From the NCBI GenBank assembly GCA_039519185.1, contig CM076851.1:52248751-52312750 (forward strand): a DNA stretch of 64,000 nt, written 5' to 3'. Under the pieces are notes generated by a model. The model did no database searches. It had not been told where the DNA came from and saw only the letters and a program-made list of their open reading frames with translations. The stretch comes from Astragalus membranaceus (Eukaryota > Streptophyta > Magnoliopsida > Fabales > Fabaceae). Positions 20,065 through 30,409 of this stretch are shown one piece after another (positions within the stretch are counted from its first letter, which is position 1; the number at the start of each line of letters is the position of its first letter). The position numbers and the translations under genes were made by a program.

Positions 20065-22587
20065 GTAACGCCCAAATATTTAATTAAATTATTTAATTAA
20101 ATATTTAGGTATTCAATTATTTATTTATTTAATTGGTGTAATTATAATAATGTTGGATTGAGAGGTGTGTATTTGGGTTTTAGGTGATGGCGTTAGTGAT
20201 CGGGCTTGAGGAAGCCCGTGATCCAAGCCCACTAGCTAGGCGCATAGGCGCCTAGGCTAGGGTGTGCCTCATTCGCGAATTGCTGGGAGAAAGAAAGAAT
20301 AGAGAAGTCGCGAAATAGAGAGAGGGGAAGAGAGAAAGAAAACGGCGTGAAGAGAGAAAGAGAGAAGAAGGGCGGCGCAAATCCCAAGAAGAGGAAGGAG
20401 AAGCGGATCGTGCTGTGTTGCTGTGGTTACTGTTGGTGATTTCTCTACGGGGTCTTCTATTCCTACGAATTAAGGTAAGGGTGGGTCTCATTTTCCTCTA
20501 TAATTGGATCTTATGATGGGTATTAGGGTAGGGGCTTAGACCTATATTGCCATGATCTTGTGTGGTTATTTGATTTGTAGTTAATTGAAATCCTTGATTG
20601 ATGGTCATTGCGAAATTGATGCTTTGATGATGGTTACTACGAAATTGATGTCTTGATGATGACTATTATGAAATTGGTGCTTTGATGATGGTTGTTGTGA
20701 AATTGGTGTTTTTGATGTTGTCTTGGTCGCATATGAGATGTTGGTAATTTTCGTGATGTTGTTGTTCAAGTCCTAGGCGCCTTAGGCGCCATTGTTGTTG
20801 CCATTGTCATGCGTTGTTGTTGCTGTCTGGGCGCCATGGGCGCTGTTGTTTGCTGTGTTGCGCTGGTTGTTGGCGCAGGGGAGCGCCTGGGCGCCAGTGT
20901 TGCTGCCCAGCGCCAGTTTTGCTGTCTGTGTCTGTGCTGGGCGCCAGGTTCCCTGTGCCTGGGCGCCAAGGGCGCCTAATTTTGGCTGCCCGTGTTGCGT
21001 TCCTAAGTTGTGTTTCCGTGTAGTTATGTTGCTTGGATGTCATTGGTGCTGAGTTTTGGTTGCTAAGTTGCGTATTCTGAAATGTCACTGGGATCCCCTC
21101 CCCTGGGCGCCAGTTCTGCCTGCGCCAGTTTTTCTGTGTTGCTGTATTGCTGGGCGCCAGGATCCCCTATGGGCGCCAGGATCCCTTTCCTACGCCAGTT
21201 TGTGTTGCTGCGCCAGTTTCTGTGGCGGCGCCAGTGTTCCCTGCTAGGCGCCCAGCGCCTGGGAGCCATTTTCAGGATGTTCCCCAAATTTTTTCCGGTT
21301 TTGTTTTTGACATATCTTTTGACTCGGATGTCCGTTTTAAGTGTTTCAAAGTGCGTTGCGAAGCTTATTCAGTTGTCTACCTGTGCGTTCTGTTTTAAGG
21401 TAAAAATAACTATTTTTCTGACAGTTTCTGGGCGCCTCAAGTGGCTGTCCCCGTTAGTCGTTGTTGTTGGCGTTATAAAACTATTTCGGTGTTAAAACCC
21501 TTTTTGGTGTCCTATTTGGTGTCGTGAGCTGAAGTAAAACCTTTTGATGTAATCGGTAATACTAGTGTCCCGGTGTCAATAACGATGTGTTGATGTTTTT
21601 GACGATAATGCCCCTAGTGGCTATTACTTGATTGGCGATGATGTTGATGATGAATAAGAGCTGTGTTTTTACAAGTGACGATGATGCCATAAAGGCTATT
21701 AGTGACGATGATGTTAATGACGATGGATGTTAGTGGCAAATATATGTGTGACGATAACTTGACAGGTGATGTGCCTTTTACTGGCAAATTGGTAAGTGAT
21801 GGGTTGTAAGTTGATTGTGCTTGTATGGGACTGTCTCTGGTGCATGTCATGGTGTCTCATACATCTCATGTGCATAAACAAGCGACGATGATGCCATAAA
21901 GGCTATTTAGCGACGATGATGCCATAAAGTCTATTTATTGACGATGATGACAGGTACCTCATGCATACGCCCGTTGCGATAGGTTGCATTTCATACATGT
22001 TCATGATATTGTGATGATTTACTGTGATGACTGAATTGATGTGTGATGTGGTTTATATAGCGTTGTAGCTCTAGCATAATACTTATCATATGCTCCATTA
22101 TATTGTTAGATGAACTCACCCCTTCTGTTTGAATGTTACCCCTATGCGGTAACGTGCAGGTGATCACGAGTGAAGGCTTAGGTACCTTCGCTAGCCTTGA
22201 GTCGGTGTCTGCTTCTGATATGTAACACTCAGGGGGGAAATGCTAGTTCTTTAAATTGATATTGATTTTGAAGTTGCTAATGGTTTTATCGGGACGTTTT
22301 GATTAATGGACTTTGAATTATTTTATTACATTCCGCTGCGTGGTAACTTATCTTGATGTATTGTTGACTAAAACGATTTTGGGCGTTGTCCCTTTTGATG
22401 AGGCCATAAAGGTTATATTATTGACGAAGGTGTTATGGGCTTAGTCCCTTTTTGATAGGTTATGTATATCGCATGAGACATTTTGTTTAATGATGAATAT
22501 GTGTGACATCCCTTTCGATGTATGAAATAAATTTTTGTAAACTCTGATTTTGTTAAATAATCACCGGGTAGAAAAAGGGGTGTTCCA
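20065..22587. mobile_element. Solo LTR of a large (probably gypsy) retrotransposon, 2523 bp
   Basis: The ends read GTAACGCCCAAATATTT and AAAAAGGGGTGTTCCA, close to the TGTAACRCCC...GGGTGTTACA ends of many plant gypsy LTRs. A perfect 5-bp AGGTA duplication flanks it (20060-20064 and 22588-22592). No internal coding region, primer site or second LTR exists, so it is a solo LTR left by LTR-LTR recombination. It contains GGGCGCCAG clusters and GACGATGATG repeats. Superfamily is inferred from the ends only. Confidence 0.85.
20760..21440. repeat. Cluster of GGGCGCCA motifs in the solo LTR
   Basis: About fifteen copies of GGGCGCC or GGCGCC, often as TGGGCGCCAG, occur in under 700 bp, interspersed with TTGCTGT-type text. 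The motif is self-complementary and the region is far more GC-rich than its surroundings. It creates several spurious Ala/Cys/Pro-rich open frames on both strands. Confidence 0.85.
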
Positions 22588-22619
22588 AGGTATATCCTCG
22601 ATGGACATCCAATGGGGAG

Positions 22620-22809
22620 TATTATGAATATTATTATTATATAGTGGATGTCCATCATTCTCCTCATCTTCTCATGTAGTGGATTTTTATGATTGTCTTC
22701 TCACTTACCAATCCACACCCTATAAAGAGAAATACAAAGACTCTCATCTTGTCTCCTTCTCTCATTCTTTTGCTCTTCTTCTTGCTAAAGCTTTGATTAT
22801 TTCACAACA
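22620..22809 (+). repeat. Copia 3' LTR
   Basis: It begins TATTATGAATATTATTATT right after a purine tract (AATGGGGAG, 22611-22619) and ends TTTCACAACA. The usual TG start reads TA. It matches the 5' LTR except that it lacks the 69-bp duplication, and TTTTT follows as target duplication. Confidence 0.88.
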
Positions 22810-22894
22810 TTTTTCATTTACTTTTATTTATTTCCTTCAGTTAATTTTCCTGCCATTTACTCACCAAGATTCAATGTTCACAAACATTAGGCTC
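22810..22894. repeat. Outer right arm of foldback element A
   Basis: This is the reverse complement of 6634-6720, with shared words such as CATTTACTTTTATTTATTT and CACCAAGATTCAA, and closes with CATTAGGCTCAA. It is separated from the rest of its arm (ending 7184) only by the copia insertion. Confidence 0.85.
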
Positions 22895-23329
22895 AAAATG
22901 TTTTAACTTTACATATTATTTATCTTGGTTTAATTATATGTGTTTGTTCTAGTTTAGTTCCTGTAAAAATAAAAATTAGTGTTTCGTCCTTGTAAATATA
23001 TGTTTTATCGAGTTTAATCTCTGTAAAAATAAAATTTTATTTATCGTACCTGCAAATACACACTTTATCTAGTTTGGTCCATGTAATATGTAAATTATTT
23101 GATTTTAGTCCTTTTTGCTGCTCATATTGCAGGTACTAAAATAAAATATTTTACATATTACAGGGACTAAACTGGATAAAACGTATATTTGCGGGGACAA
23201 AAATTAAAATTTTATTTTGATAGGGACAAAACTAGATAAAGCATATATTTGCAAGGACGAAACACAATCTTATTTTTACAGGAGCTAAACTGAATCAAAC
23301 GCATATTTCACTAGTGCAGAAAAGACATT

Positions 23330-23840
23330 TATCGTCAGTTATTTTGGACAGTTAGCGTCGGTTATTGTCCAATGTTAAATCGCGTGATGCTAAAAGTGGG
23401 ACATTTAGCGTCGGTTAAATAACCGACGCTAAATGTCACTTATAACATCGGGTGTTCAAATAACCGATGCTAAATGTCTCTTTCATCACTGTTTTTGCTG
23501 TCTGAAAAATAACATTTAACATCAGTTGTTTAAAACAACCGATGCTAAATGTATCAAAGAATGACATTTAAACACCTGATGCAAAATATCCTTCTTTGAT
23601 ACATTTAGCATCGGTTGTTTAAAACAACCGATGCTAAATGTCATTTTTCAGGACATTTAGCATCGGTTATTTAAACACTCGATGCTAAATGTCCTTCTTT
23701 GATACATTTAGCATCGGTTGTTTAAATAACCGATGTTAAATGTCATTTTTCAGGACATTTAGCATCGATTGTTTAAACACCCGATGCTAAATGTCCTCCT
23801 TTGATACATTTAACATCGGTTGTTTAAACAACTGATGTCT
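23330..23840. repeat. CACTA subterminal palindromic array
   Basis: About ten units of CATTTAGCATCGGTTGTTT and its complement, with TTTAAACA centres and occasional AACATCGG variants. Each pair can form a hairpin of about 40 bp. By analogy with En/Spm these would be transposase-binding sites. Confidence 0.88.
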
Positions 23841-24389
23841 ATTTTTAAAAAAAAAAAGAAATAGTATCTGCATTAATCAAATGCCCAGATAACAATCAAT
23901 TACCTTTCATTAATGAATAAGATTACATAGTAGAAATTAGAAATCAAGTAATCAAAATCAGTCATTTAATATCGTAATTGTAATGATACAAGAAATAAGA
24001 GAAACGGAAGAAATGAATAGTCTTATTGAACATAAACAGAAAATAAAAAATAAATCTAAAGTTTTGCAGATGCACTGCCATTTCCCTTTCCACTCAGTTC
24101 ACATCTTAGCTAGCTCAAAGCCATTTCCATTTCTTCTTGGTTCTCATTTTCTTCTTTGGTCCCCGAAGAAGGACCTGCATCCATGAATTTAAATTTAAAT
24201 TTAAATCAATTACATCTGAAAACCTATAACCTCAACATCTTACATCATTCTATCAAAACTATACAACAGAATAGTTGCAAAAACAGTTGATGCAACAAAG
24301 AAAATAGGGAATATATTCAGCAACCAAACTACAAAAAATAAATATTTAAAAAAAATACAAAAAGTTACAAACCTTCCCCTTCATGTACT

Positions 24390-25000
24390 TAATCAACCTT
24401 GACAATGATAGTGAGGCTTGTTAACCTTGCTCATGAACAACCGCTTGAGTATAACAGCATTGAAATTGTTGCTAGTTCTCCGAACAAGGAAGCAGGCTTC
24501 CATATCTTGCACTGCCTGATTTAAAGATGAGCATTCAATCTGATAACAAACTTTCCCTTTCAATTCATATTCAAAAAGGAACAAGTTTACTGTTTTCTAA
24601 TGTACCTTAAAAAGTGCCACTTTCTGCTCAAGTTGACACCCAGCAAGTAAATCTACTCAAGATATAATATGTCAAACATGATCACATAAACAAACAGAAC
24701 ACAATGCTTTTAATAGGATATGCAATTCCAACCCACTTAAAAAAACATATATAGAGCAAGAACATAAATGGATTGGCCATCATTTGAATTCAAATTCTTA
24801 TACACATGTAATGCCAACTTCTTTTACCTTTAAGATGCCAAGATAGAATATAAATTTTCAATAGAAACAGAACAAAGGGGTGGTTACTTCACGGTTATTA
24901 AGCTGAGCAAGAAACCAGATGTTTCCACTCTCAAGAGCAACATGCCAAGTCGTGAATGAATAAGGAGGCAAATAACTCTCAGAACCCTGCACCTCAGTAA
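24390..25000 (-). pseudogene. Captured exon-like pieces of an unrecognised gene
   Basis: I do not recognise this product. Minus-strand pieces that look like real protein are SESYLPPYSFTTWHVALES and GNIWFLAQLNN near 24890-24985, then LAGCQLEQKVALFK near 24605-24650. Next come FEYELKGKVCYQIECSSLN, AVQDMEACFLVRR and TSNNFNAVILKRLFMSKVN at 24393-24584. They lie in order inside the CACTA at 23309-27825, downstream of the TPI exons on the same strand. They are separated by AT-rich intron-like sequence, and composition is like conserved cytosolic protein. They may come from a second captured gene or from the gene next to TPI in the donor locus. Confidence 0.45.
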
Positions 25001-25148
25001 GATCAACTTGTAAGTATAAGTGATAACTTGAGTTGCTTATTCAAAAAATCGCTTTGGTCAAATAAATTTGAAGAAATCCATCAATATCTTAAATTTTTGA
25101 CACTGTAATAAGTGCAAATGCAACTAAAGATACAACAAAATGGTTTAC

Positions 25149-25731
25149 CTCCATAAATAATTCGCGTTTTAGATGCCACTTCAGTTGAGACATTCTGTTT
25201 AAGCTAGTCACGAACAACCACATGTACTTCCTGAGCTTGTTCGGGCGAGGCCACTTTGTCATCAGTTCCAATGGCCCATACAGGTTCATATGCAATAACA
25301 ATATTATCCCAACTAGGCACTGCATCTGTACATAATGAATGTTATGTAAACAATCAGCAAAACCAATCAAAAGAAAATTGATCATAAAGAAACATAGCTT
25401 TCACCTTTATAAGCCTTCAATTGCTGGAAACAGACATCAAAAGTTTGGCCAGCTTCTCTTTCTTCTAAGAATTCCCCAATGCATGCAATCACTCCAACAC
25501 CCTGGCTCAAAGCATAGGCAGCTTTCTTTCCTAAAAACTGGAGTTGACAACCTTCAGTTAATATCTTACATATTTGCATCCCTTAAAAAGATACTTATCA
25601 GATTCTCTAGGAACATCCCTACAAATGATTTCTGAAATTGTTTTACCTCATCATTTTCTCCAATAACATGCCTTCGCTCAGAATGTCCAAGAATAACCCA
25701 CTTGACTCCAAGGTCTTTCAGTTGTTCCACA
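25149..25731 (-). pseudogene. Captured exons of cytosolic triosephosphate isomerase
   Basis: Three minus-strand exons with GT and AG borders survive: 25647-25731, 25405-25537 and 25149-25325. They read VEQLKDLGVKWVILGHSERR, then KKAAYALSQGVGVIACIGE and FLEEREAGQTFDVCFQQLKA, then DNIVIAYEPVWAIGTDDKVA and QEVHVVVRD. The catalytic histidine block (LGHSERR) and the catalytic glutamate block (AYEPVWAIGT) of this glycolytic TIM barrel are both present. A tryptophan codon has become TAG in the third exon, just after VVVRD. The first exons, with the active-site lysine, and the last exons, with the phosphate-binding loop end, are absent. A dead genomic fragment inside the CACTA. Confidence 0.92.
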
Positions 25732-26251
25732 CTACAAAAGTGAGATGCTATTTATTGGGTGACTGAGTCAACTTGTTAAATTGCAGCTTGGTAGAGAACT
25801 ACCAGAAAATAACAATATAAATTGGTAAAAATAAAAAACACATCAAGAGAAAATGAAAAGCTGGTCGATGTACGCAAAGGGGGGTTCAACAACAACATCT
25901 GTACTTCTCACAAAATCGAAAAGCTTACGAAAACGAATCATGATGTGATTTTTGCTATTAAACAAAAAAAAACGAAAACAGAATACTGATTTTCAGAGAT
26001 GCTTACCTAAGATTTCTTTGGGTTTCGAAGATGAAAACTTAGGGTTTCGAGCGAGCAAGGCGACAGCGAGCAAGGAGATGGCGACGACGAGCAAGGTGAC
26101 GACGACAGAGAGCGAGCAATGACAACGGCGACGACGAGCGAGCAACGACGACAGCGAAGACGAGCGAGCAACGACGACGAGCAAAGAACGGTGACGGCGA
26201 CGGTGTTGATTTTCAGCGTTCTTCTCCTTTCTTTCTCTTCTGTATTTTGTT

Positions 26252-27420
26252 GGAAAAATTACACTAGGGATCCTTTAAGTTATTTAATTGTAACAACTTG
26301 GTCCTTTAAGTGTTTTCGTACCACTTAGGTGCTTTAAGTTACATAACGTGAACACAGTTAGTCCTTTTTTCATTTTCTGTTAAGAAAAAACCCAGTTGGC
26401 ATTAACGGAGCTGACGTGGCCGTGACGGAGCCCACATGTCATCTATCTTGTAACAATTAGGTCCTTTAAGACTACTGACATGTAACAATTTGGTCCTTTC
26501 AACTTAAAAATTAAAAAAAAACAAAAATTGTTCATCTTCTTCCTCAAGAACCCTCATCTTCTTCACCATTGATAAGAACGCTTCAAACTATAACGGTGAA
26601 AATCCAAAAGATATTTGTTTAAACAGATTTGAGGGAAAAAATGAATCCGAAAGAGGAACAATAACCAAACAAATTTATAGCGGTGAAAATGCAGAAAACC
26701 AACCTAAGGCATTTCGATTCGATTGCATTTCGATCTAAGGGAACAATAATCAAACGAATCTGAGTTTGGGTTTGGGTTTCAGCGTTTGTTAGTTTCGATT
26801 GCATTTGTTAGTTTTTAGGATATGGGTTTGGGTTTTATTTGGAATGTGTTTCAGCGTTTTATTTCGATTGCATTTGTATATGGGTTTCAGCGTTTTACTT
26901 CGATTGCATTTCAGCGTTTTTCAGCATTTCAGCACATGTGATTGCCCAAGATTTAAGCTATGGGTTTGGGTTTTTTCATTTGTAAATCTGGTTTTGGGTT
27001 TTAATTGAATAAAAGGGATTTGAGAAGATGAGGAATTTGAAGTGAGAGAGAGAGAGAGAGAATTTGAAGGGATTTGAAGGAAGAGACATTGAAAATCTGG
27101 GTTTGGGTTCTGGTTTTAATTTCTGGGAAAGATCTTTGAAGAAACATGCGAATGATGAAAAAAAACATTACTTGAATTAAAAAAATAAAAAAATAAAATA
27201 AAAACTACCACGTATGCGTCCGTTACAGCCACATAAGCTCCGTATCGGCCACCTCAGCAACGTTAACGCCACTTACGCATTTTTGGAATGGAAATTTGAA
27301 AAAAGGTCAACGATGAACACGTTAGGTAACTTAAAGAACTAAGTTATTACAAAAAAACTTAAAGGACCAACTTGTTACAAATAAATAACTTAAAGGACCT
27401 CCGGTGTATTTTTGCCTATT
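26252..27420. mobile_element. Mutator-like foldback inserted in the CACTA
   Basis: The left end reads GGAAAAATTACACTAGGGAT and TTGTAACAACTTGGTCC. The right end is the complement, with GGACCAACTTGTTACAA and GGTGTATTTTTGCC. A GTTACAGCCACATAAGCTCC block near the right end mirrors GGAGCTGACGTGGCC-type text in the left arm. Arms are about 200 bp and the middle has GA repeats (27045-27060) but no transposase. A 9-bp duplication could not be confirmed. Confidence 0.7.
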
Positions 27421-27885
27421 TATTATTTAAACTTAGGGTTTTGGTATTTCTAGGTTTCGCGAGGAAGAGGGAAACAATACGAGGAAGATTCAGAGAGTGA
27501 GAGAGTTGAGAATGAGAGAGTTCAGAGAAGTTGAAAATACGAGAGATTTCAGAGACTGAGAGAGTTGAGAACGCGAGAGTTATGTGATGGAAAAACACGA
27601 AAAAATAAAAGTGGACTTTTAACATCGGGTCTTTTAACAACCGATGTTAAATGTGTTTGACATACACATTTAACATCGATTGTTTAAACAACCGATGTTA
27701 AATGTAGGCGGTAAATCGCAAAACTTCCATTTAATTGCAAAATTACCACCGCGTCTACATTTAGCATCGGGTGTTCAAACAACTGATGCTAAATGTTGTT
27801 TTTTAATGTCAAATTTGCACTAGTGTTTGTAGGAACCAAACATATATTTAATTCATTTTTCTCTCGACTTTTGTGTTTCACACAT

Positions 27886-28141
27886 CAGTCCTAATCCAAG
27901 AAGGTCCTCAATATGGTTGTCGATTATAGACTCTATGAAACAAAGGTTGTCTAGATGGAAGGGGCACCACTTATCTATAGGTGGTAGGATCACTATCAGT
28001 AATTTAGTATACTATCTTCGTTGTCAATCTCGGAAGGATTGAGGATTAGGGGTGAAAGATTTGGAAGGTTTAATATCTCTCTTCTTTCTAAGTGGTGATG
28101 GCGGTGCATGGTTGATAGAGGAGCTATATAGTACGAAATTC
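27886..28141 (+). pseudogene. LINE reverse transcriptase, second half
   Basis: It continues the LINE interrupted at 6634: NPRRSSIWLSIIDSMKQRLS, RWKGHHLSIGGRITI, then GLGVKDLEG, SLLSKWWWRCMVDRGAI. In intact plant LINEs these blocks follow the VGANPRR motif directly, so the first half's VGA end and this NPRR start were once adjacent. It is broken again at 28141 by hAT-like sequence. Confidence 0.82.
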
Positions 28142-28735
28142 AGGGGCGGTTCCTGGTGTAAGAATGGGGTAGTCCTGGCTACCCAAAACTAATATATGTA
28201 TTTGAATAGGTAGGTATATTTTATATTTAGCTACCTCAATAATATATTATTTAGTTATCTCATTCAAGTTTTTTTGTTTAAGGAGGTAAAAGATTAACAA
28301 GTTCACTAGTCTATCATTATCCCCAACAAATATGGTGATTTTTGTTTAAGTGGGTGATTTTGATCCTTCTATTTTACTTTTGACTATTTTGGTCCCCAAT
28401 TTTCTTTATTTGACAATTTTCACTAGTACAAAAAAGAGATTTAAAGTCAGGAAAATTGGACATTTAAAGTCAGGCGCCAACTTGACTTCTATTAAGGCGA
28501 CTTCGTATGTTAGAAGATTTAAAGTCAGGCAAAAGCTCGACTTTAAAAGTATCTTTTTAAGTCGGACAATAAGCGTCCGACTTTAAATACCCGTGGTTCG
28601 GTCTGTGTGAAACACTTTTGAAGTCGGATTATTAATTCAGCACGACTTTAAAAGTCTTTTGAAGTCGGACTTTAGTTCAGCACGACTTTAAAAGTTTTAT
28701 TTTAAAAAAAAAAATTATTTGGGGCTACCCCCGAT
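28141..28735. mobile_element. hAT-like end with a truncated CACTA insertion
   Basis: CAGGGGCGGTTCCTGG at 28141 resembles the CAGGGGCGGA termini of plant hAT elements, and GGGTAGTCCTGGCTACCC and GGGGCTACCCCCG (28725) fit one element. Inside, CACTAGTACAAAAAAGAG at 28421 is a CACTA start, followed by TTTAAAGTCGGAC/GTCCGACTTTAAA subterminal repeats to about 28700. Neither element shows its 3' terminus. Both are remnants. Confidence 0.55.
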
Positions 28736-30400
28736 CAATAATCTCTTGCTAACAAACATTACATGAGCTAAACTCAAGCTAGTGCTCTTCAATTCTTTCA
28801 GGGTATCTCCTATGCTAAAGAATAGGGGGAAATGTTTTCCTATTAATTACAGTAAGATAAGGATAAGGAGGAGATTACATGTCCATAAGGATTCAATATT
28901 TGAAATCAATGTAGAACATTAGGCTTATAAAGTACAAAATTTATACACAACGGCCATGCTTGGCTAAGCAGGTTGATATATGGTAACAAATATCTTATAA
29001 TTAAGTTAGTGATAATAAATTAATAACTAATAACCTGATTTCCAAGAGAAGGAATTACTTGATGAACAATTCATTCTGAATCACCTACACCAATTTTTTC
29101 ATGTGCTGGCTGCCAAAACCAAACAAAAAGGAGTCTAATCAGTATGATATTTAAAATGGATTATTAACTTAAAATTATCAGCTTAAAAACTAGCAAATTT
29201 TATCAGCTAATTTTTTTTTCCGATAAGAATTTTATCAGCTAATTGATAGCATTTTTACGCAGGCATGAGCATGACCAAATGAAGCAAGGTGCCAAGGTCA
29301 GCTTTTAGGAAAGGGTGAAAGAGATAAATACAACATAATAGGATCCGATGACCTCCTACACATCTTCTGAGAGCGAAATCCAATCCCCATCCATGCACTA
29401 AATCATTCTACAAGCATAAGTTTGGTAAGTCCATCAGGCAACTAAAAACTATGAACATATTGTGCAAAAGAGAAAATCACCTAGTTGTTAACATAAGGTC
29501 AAAAACCAACACATGCTATGAAAATCAAAATATACCTTAATCATATACCACACACAACGCCATGCTTCTCTAGAAAATACAAGAGCCATAATTTCCACAA
29601 ATCTAAAAACAAAAGGAATAGTCCTGTTAACTGAAAAAATAATTTTAGGCGAAGTTACAATTCAACTTTCCATCAATGTGGATCAGTACACCCCCCCCCC
29701 CCCTGGCTTCTCCTCAGTATCCCTTTTCACCAATAGATACATAAAGATGTGTTAAGAACACATTTTGAAGGCATGACAAAGGGCACCTTATTAAGGAAAT
29801 GATAGAAATTAGAGTGTAAGGCCAACGGATTACTTGTGAACTTCTCCATCACCCCCTCATCTTTGTCATCTCCCATGTCAATCCCTTATTCTAAGCAAAA
29901 TCAATATACACACCTCCATTAGCTAAAGAAATATAATGCTGCATATGGCAAAGAGCAAAAGAATAGCTATGAACCTTGTGGCACTATCGTTGACAAATTG
30001 CAAACTCAAATATTTTGATATTTAATAGCTTCAGCCCCTATGAAATAGAACTTGTAAAATCATTGAAATGATACCTATGCTGGGATCAGAATGCATGAAC
30101 CACCTTTTAATGCAATGGATCCTTGAGATGAACAACAACAATCAACCTGGAACATTAAAAAAATAACTGAAAAAAATCCATCTATATCTCCATCTCTGGA
30201 TGCAAAACATAAATAAGCACGCGGGATGAATTTAGCACACATCTTAGGTACACTTAGGGTCATGAAACATGAAAATAAATGATTAGATCAGTATATGGCA
30301 ACTAATAGTTAATATATGGCAACTAATTCCCAAAATTTCTCATGATCAACCTTCCTTAATCTCATGAAATATAATTGAGCATTTTCCCAATTACCAACAA
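28736..30400. other. AT-rich stretch, no gene seen
   Basis: Nothing codable was recognised. There is a C13-type homopolymer at about 29691-29703. It lies 3' of the minus-strand PPR pseudogene and could hold its old 3' flank. Confidence 0.5.
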
Positions 30401-30409
30401 ACACTATCA

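Larger units (their letters stand above)
7185..22809 (+). mobile_element. Ty1/copia retrotransposon with four nested insertions
   Basis: The two LTRs share TGAATATTATTATTATATAGTGG, broken here as TGAATATTATTATT and ATATAGTGGATG, and the U5 stretch CAAAGACTCTCATCTTGTCTC. TTTTT precedes the 5' LTR (7180-7184) and follows the 3' LTR (22810-22814), consistent with a 5-bp duplication. Gag, protease, integrase and reverse transcriptase remnants lie between in the expected order. They are interrupted by insertions at 9058, 11747, 15694 and 20065. Removing those leaves about 5.3 kb, a normal copia length. Stops and frameshifts throughout make it non-functional. Confidence 0.88.
23309..27825. mobile_element. 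Pack-CACTA element with TPI fragment, 4517 bp
   Basis: The 5' end is CACTAGTGCAGAAAAGACAT and the 3' end is GTCAAATTTGCACTAGTG. A TTT duplication flanks it at 23306-23308 and 27826-27828. The left subterminal array (23330-23840) and a shorter right one (27610-27800) use the same ATTTAGCATCGG palindromes as the 15694-19745 element. Internal cargo on the minus strand includes triosephosphate isomerase exons and a second, unrecognised gene. A Mutator-like foldback is inserted at about 26252-27420. No transposase gene. Confidence 0.93.
22921..27860. repeat. Foldback element B, interrupted by a CACTA element
   Basis: The left arm (about 22921-23120) has TAGTTCCTGTAAAAATAAA and CGTCCTTGTAAATATATG words whose inverted copies fill 23140-23308. 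The arm ends beyond the CACTA at about 27826-27860 (GTAGGAACCAAACATATATT). Rejoined, it is about 425 bp with two arms of about 200 bp. Outer limits are approximate. Confidence 0.75.

Noticed and set aside
20766..21495. Ala/Cys/Pro-rich frames on both strands
   Set aside because: Produced by GGGCGCCA repeats in a solo LTR; no conserved domain.
26040..26200. Arg/Asp-rich frames from GACGACGAGCGAGC text
   Set aside because: Low-complexity repeat, probably the leader of the captured TPI gene.
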